Assembly (NCBI GenBank): GCA_015486815.1
Contig: WFQY01000441.1
Location: forward strand, 1 to 10,332
Origin: Phycisphaerae bacterium
Lineage (GTDB): Bacteria > Planctomycetota > Phycisphaerae > JAAYCJ01
DNA: 10,332 nt
Direction: 5' to 3'
In this document: positions 8,501 through 10,332 of the stretch, piece by piece
How the letters are laid out: every line of letters begins with the position of its first letter
Position numbering within the stretch: position 1 is the stretch's first letter
The notes under the pieces: generated by a model
Seen by the model: the letters and a program-made list of their open reading frames with translations, nothing else
What the model was told of the DNA's origin: nothing
The model's database searches: none
Translations under genes and position numbers: made by a program

Positions 8501-8638
8501 CACTACCGGAATATTGAGATTGCCGAACAGGTCAACTCCCATATTTTCTGCGGAATATATACCGGCCAATCCTATCAATATGACCATAAGGACAATTGAT
8601 AGGGGATGATGTATCAATGCTTGTAAAATAGCTTTCAT
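5585..8638 (-). CDS. RND-family inner-membrane efflux pump, HME (CzcA/CusA)-like with HAE1-like TM4
   Basis: This 1,017-residue protein is the proton-driven pump of a tripartite efflux system, spanning the inner membrane 12 times with two large periplasmic loops. TM1 is near 13-31. The first loop (about 32-335) includes YPAASPEDIEMMITQPIEN and the YIERSSREYLIR stretch typical of the heavy-metal branch. The TM2-TM6 bundle covers about 336-485. TM4 carries the proton-relay pair Asp398-Asp399 in GMIVDDAIVVADN. The second half repeats the plan, with PPIDEGALLIEYVMPPGTS at about 546 and QPTQEKIDESFSGL at about 646, again like CzcA. TM10 reads GICVNNAIVLLDY, with Asn923-Asn924 where AcrB has a Lys. 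Length is normal and no frameshift is seen. It starts 3 bases after the methyltransferase stop, with GGGAA upstream (8651-8647). Metal export is likely on loop similarity, but small organic substrates are not excluded. Confidence 0.93.
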   Translation of the reverse strand: MKAILQALIHHPLSIVLMVILIGLAGIYSAENMGVDLFGNLNIPVVNIITHYPAASPEDIEMMITQPIENQMRSIPAVKRVASISVQGISKVTVEFNQDISVTDARNLVQAKLSQARALLPIGVEPKLENIGTTLQEVLGYIVYGTDTSELRTIVQYNIANRLMDVTGIASVEVLGGQRKAFIVKVSHKKLIRYGISIESIIDTLKKHNIVASANYIERSSREYLIRCDGRIRTIDDVRSIPLQTKTGLSIPIGTIASVSDGFAFKHYDIRGNRIPAIAFIIRKQPGVSPIRLSKQVNAKLNELKRLLPRGTQIKKFYDQSEIIAEAKDAITKNLAEGMILVIIVLVIFIGRITPALIVAFTIPVTFLASLWIMHLFGLSLDIITMSALTLAIGMIVDDAIVVADNILRHQQSQRRTDLASIEGTLEIASADASGTFTTVFAFVPLVLITGIASVFLRPFGITIGTTLIVSLILSLTLIPVLFANTRRTLPFVTRGKRDPLDIIRIPLQKLLKALLHHKWIAGIFVLIILAGSILIIFLPPANLLPPIDEGALLIEYVMPPGTSLRESSKIGDILDKIALENDEVSCVYRRTGSPEVGYQLEGVNRGELLIKLKPKSRRNKSANQIMRILKKSYSKIPGVVFLYHQPTQEKIDESFSGLPALFGVTIFGENTHKLITIANRVETILSKDPAISNVINNTKIKIPAIIVKPNYKKINAYDVSLSEMFSAIQAWRAGVTATTIIRQRQNIPVIIRIAHKSNKSTSTDIDSLRELAIITHSGQYIPLKRIATIEVSHTPPAITRLNSQREITLIAELEGNPLSVVSRLKDKFAKITLPEGYSIDFTGQYKVLIKTATEMIFVLLSATLVIFLIMAMQFGSAKEPVIILVTIPLSIVGAIVALFITHQGLNVSVAMGAVTVVGICVNNAIVLLDYTNRKLADGKSIIDALQTAVSVRLRPIIMTTLTTIAGLLPTAIGIHVGSKLFQPFAITVIGGLISSTIVTLTIIPTISALFLKTKKA

Positions 8639-8641
8639 TTA

Positions 8642-9229
8642 CTACATTCCCAAATAGATATGCATTAAATAAAGCATAACCAAAACTGCGGATGATACGA
8701 TGACCGCATTATATTCTTTGTTGATTTTCCACTGCTGCCAAGAGAAATGATTCAAGACTTTACCCGATTGTGGTATTTTGACCGGAATTATGCACGGCAC
8801 TGATTTTTTATATTTACTCCAATCGTCGCCAAACAATCCGGCGAGTTTTTTTTCTTCGTAAAATATTTTAGGCCCATATATAAACAGGATTATTATTGTA
8901 ATAACGATAAAATTTTCTATGTCGGCACTGATGGTGCAAAACCCGAAGGCAATGAAAAAAGAGCCGAGATAGAGCGGATGACGGACAAGGGCGTATGGGC
9001 CTGTCGTACAAAGTTGCTCGCTTTTGTGTATCGTGCCGGCAGACCAACTTCGCAGAATTATCCCTATAGCGATTAAAGCTAACCCTACCATTCCCCAGCT
9101 ACTACGAAGATGCCAAAAAATATTCATCTGCTGCTTTTCCCAAATATCTTCTGTCAGCAGAATCAATATCGCTAACATTGTTATCGTTGTTCGTTTCTTG
9201 ATTAGCACAGCGCCTATTTTTTTAATCAT
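8642..9229 (-). CDS. ICMT/PEMT-type integral-membrane methyltransferase, CzcN-like by context
   Basis: This 195-residue membrane protein belongs to the SAM-dependent isoprenylcysteine carboxyl methyltransferase / phospholipid methyltransferase fold. Hydrophobic segments lie at about 15-26, 46-60, 87-102 and 106-119, with a further one at about 175-193. The family signature is clear: GPYALVRHPLYLG at 77-89 with Arg83-His84-Pro85, followed by the second motif EEKKLAGLFGDDWSKYKKSVP at 125-145 with Glu125-Glu126 and Tyr140. These two motifs form the SAM-binding site in the family. The protein continues about 45 residues past the core. Its start shares one base with the adaptor stop (TAATG), and AAGG 10 bases upstream (9243-9240) lies in the adaptor's last codons. 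The methyl acceptor is unknown. CzcN and NccN of Cupriavidus metal-resistance clusters are relatives found next to RND pumps, which supports an accessory role in efflux, but that role is inferred. Confidence 0.87.
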   Translation of the reverse strand: MIKKIGAVLIKKRTTITMLAILILLTEDIWEKQQMNIFWHLRSSWGMVGLALIAIGIILRSWSAGTIHKSEQLCTTGPYALVRHPLYLGSFFIAFGFCTISADIENFIVITIIILFIYGPKIFYEEKKLAGLFGDDWSKYKKSVPCIIPVKIPQSGKVLNHFSWQQWKINKEYNAVIVSSAVLVMLYLMHIYLGM

Positions 9230-10311
9230 TAGTCTGCTACCTTATAAATTTTGTTAAAATGAGCAAAAAACAATTCGTATGCACCTTCGACGACTATTTT
9301 ATCGGTGGGTTTTATCCCCGAGACGATCTCGATAAACTTGCCCGAATGCGAACCTGTTTTGATTTTGTGTTTGATGTATTTTCCGGTTGGTGTTTCTATA
9401 AACACAAATGCATTCTCATTATCATCATAAACCATAGCTGACTTCGGAATTGCAAGTGTGGGATATTTTCCGATGATGATTTGTCCGCTAAGCGTCTGTC
9501 CGATTTGACAATGTCTGTTTATCTCGTTTGATGTAATATATATAATAGCAGCACCTTCGGGTGTTTTTCGGGGAAGGACGTTTCGGACGATACCGGTGAG
9601 CTTTATCCCGTCCGAGTCAAATTCAGCTTTACAGCCTCTCAGCTGAGCGTGCGTAAATGTTTTAGCGATAATTCGAAGATGATGAGTGTCGATGACATTT
9701 GCGAGAGTGGTAAATTTTGATACTAACTGTCCTTTCGTAACCTTGCGATTGCTAAATACACCATCTATTGGCGATGTTATAATAGATTGCGATTTAATAT
9801 TCTCGATTTGTATTTTTATTGATTTGCGTTGTTGCTGTAATTGCTTAAGCTGTATTTTCGCTTGCAGCAACTCATTTGTAGGCAGGACGTGAAAATTGAC
9901 CGCTTGACGTTTGTTATTCAATATTTGTTTTGTGAGTGTTATCTTTTGTTGTATCAAATCCGATTTTGATAATAGCTGATGAAGCTGATTTTCGATAGAG
10001 ACTCCACCTATGAGAAATATCTTATCACCTTTTTTGACTGCTGCATTATCATCGACGTATATTTTTTTGATAATCCCGTCCTGTTGGGAACCGACTTTAG
10101 CTGTATTGACGCTTCGGACAGTACCAGTCCACCAAACGGTTTTTGTGAACTTTTTCCGAAGCGGTTGAGCTGTCCGAATAGTCAATATCGGATTACTGTT
10201 ATGCTTTATATTCGAGCTATTGACATTTGCGTGGAGAGCTACAGCTCCGCCCCAATAGACGCATAAAAGAAATGTCGCTAAAATCGCTATTATAATCATT
10301 ATTATTTTCAT
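9229..10311 (-). CDS. RND periplasmic adaptor (membrane fusion protein, HlyD/CusB-like)
   Basis: This 360-residue protein should link the inner-membrane pump to an outer-membrane channel in the periplasm. An N-terminal hydrophobic segment (about 2-20) serves as signal or membrane anchor; Cys17 lacks a proper lipobox, so I do not call it a lipoprotein. A first half-lipoyl motif appears around 68-100 (VGSQQDGIIKKIYVDDNAAV, then KKGDKIFLIGG). A helical hairpin, about 104-173, is Gln/Lys/Leu-rich and coiled-coil-like. The second half-lipoyl motif is SQSIITSPIDGVFSNRKVTK at 174-193. Beta-barrel and membrane-proximal domains follow (about 205-358; IGQTLSGQIIIGKYPTLAIP, GIKPTDKIVVEGAYELF). Length is usual for the family. 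It is the first gene of the three-gene operon visible here and is translationally joined to the methyltransferase. It is rich in Lys, Ile and Asn, reflecting AT-rich DNA at this end. Confidence 0.92.
   Translation of the reverse strand: MKIIMIIIAILATFLLCVYWGGAVALHANVNSSNIKHNSNPILTIRTAQPLRKKFTKTVWWTGTVRSVNTAKVGSQQDGIIKKIYVDDNAAVKKGDKIFLIGGVSIENQLHQLLSKSDLIQQKITLTKQILNNKRQAVNFHVLPTNELLQAKIQLKQLQQQRKSIKIQIENIKSQSIITSPIDGVFSNRKVTKGQLVSKFTTLANVIDTHHLRIIAKTFTHAQLRGCKAEFDSDGIKLTGIVRNVLPRKTPEGAAIIYITSNEINRHCQIGQTLSGQIIIGKYPTLAIPKSAMVYDDNENAFVFIETPTGKYIKHKIKTGSHSGKFIEIVSGIKPTDKIVVEGAYELFFAHFNKIYKVAD
9240..9243 (-). promoter_or_regulatory. Ribosome binding site of the methyltransferase gene
   Basis: AAGG on the minus strand, inside the Lys-Val codons near the end of the adaptor gene, sits 10 bases before the methyltransferase ATG. 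With the TAATG overlap it suggests re-initiation by ribosomes finishing the adaptor. Confidence 0.45.
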
Positions 10312-10320
10312 TTTTTTATA

Positions 10321-10326
10321 TTCCTC
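10321..10326 (-). promoter_or_regulatory. Ribosome binding site of the adaptor gene
   Basis: On the minus strand GAGGAA precedes the adaptor ATG at 10311, with an A/T-only spacer of 9 bases (11 from the last G). It is the best Shine-Dalgarno match in the window and supports this ATG as the true start. The operon promoter must lie right of the window or there are further genes upstream. Confidence 0.65.
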
Positions 10327-10332
10327 ATAGAC

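Overview
The window holds seven protein genes and almost no non-coding DNA. The largest gap between genes is 36 bases, and I saw no RNA gene, mobile element, CRISPR array or long repeat. A double-membrane (Gram-negative type) bacterium is indicated by the tripartite RND efflux genes, which need an outer membrane. A ferredoxin-dependent 2-oxoacid oxidoreductase suggests anaerobic or amino-acid-fermenting metabolism. The modest GC content, the fused oxidoreductase with its C-terminal DUF6537-type domain and the secreted TPR protein would fit a Planctomycetota-like or related environmental lineage. That placement is a low-confidence inference.

Plus strand, bases 1-5557: four genes in one direction. 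The first is the 3' part of an indolepyruvate:ferredoxin oxidoreductase-like gene, whose start lies left of the window. It is followed by an exported protein with a Pro/Gln-rich middle and C-terminal TPR repeats, an OmpR-family response regulator, and a membrane histidine kinase of the CusS/heavy-metal-sensor type. Gaps of 17 and 36 bases and a 23-base overlap between regulator and kinase suggest one transcript, although the metabolic enzyme and the signalling pair need not be functionally linked.

Minus strand, bases 10311-5585: a tightly packed three-gene operon, transcribed toward the kinase. It encodes a periplasmic adaptor (HlyD/CusB type), an integral-membrane methyltransferase of the isoprenylcysteine carboxyl methyltransferase (ICMT/PEMT) type, and an RND inner-membrane pump. 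Adaptor and methyltransferase share one base (TAATG), and methyltransferase and pump are 3 bases apart. The pump looks most like the heavy-metal (HME, CzcA/CusA) branch over much of its length but has an HAE1-like Asp-Asp pair in TM4. No outer-membrane channel gene is visible; it may lie right of the window or elsewhere.

The two groups meet tail to tail with 27 bases between the stop codons of kinase and pump. The reasonable working model is that the two-component pair senses an envelope or metal stress and controls the neighbouring efflux operon, with the methyltransferase as an accessory as in the czc/ncc metal-resistance clusters (CzcN, NccN). The substrate cannot be read from the sequence. 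I found no clearly undescribed system; the methyltransferase inside the pump operon is the most interesting point.
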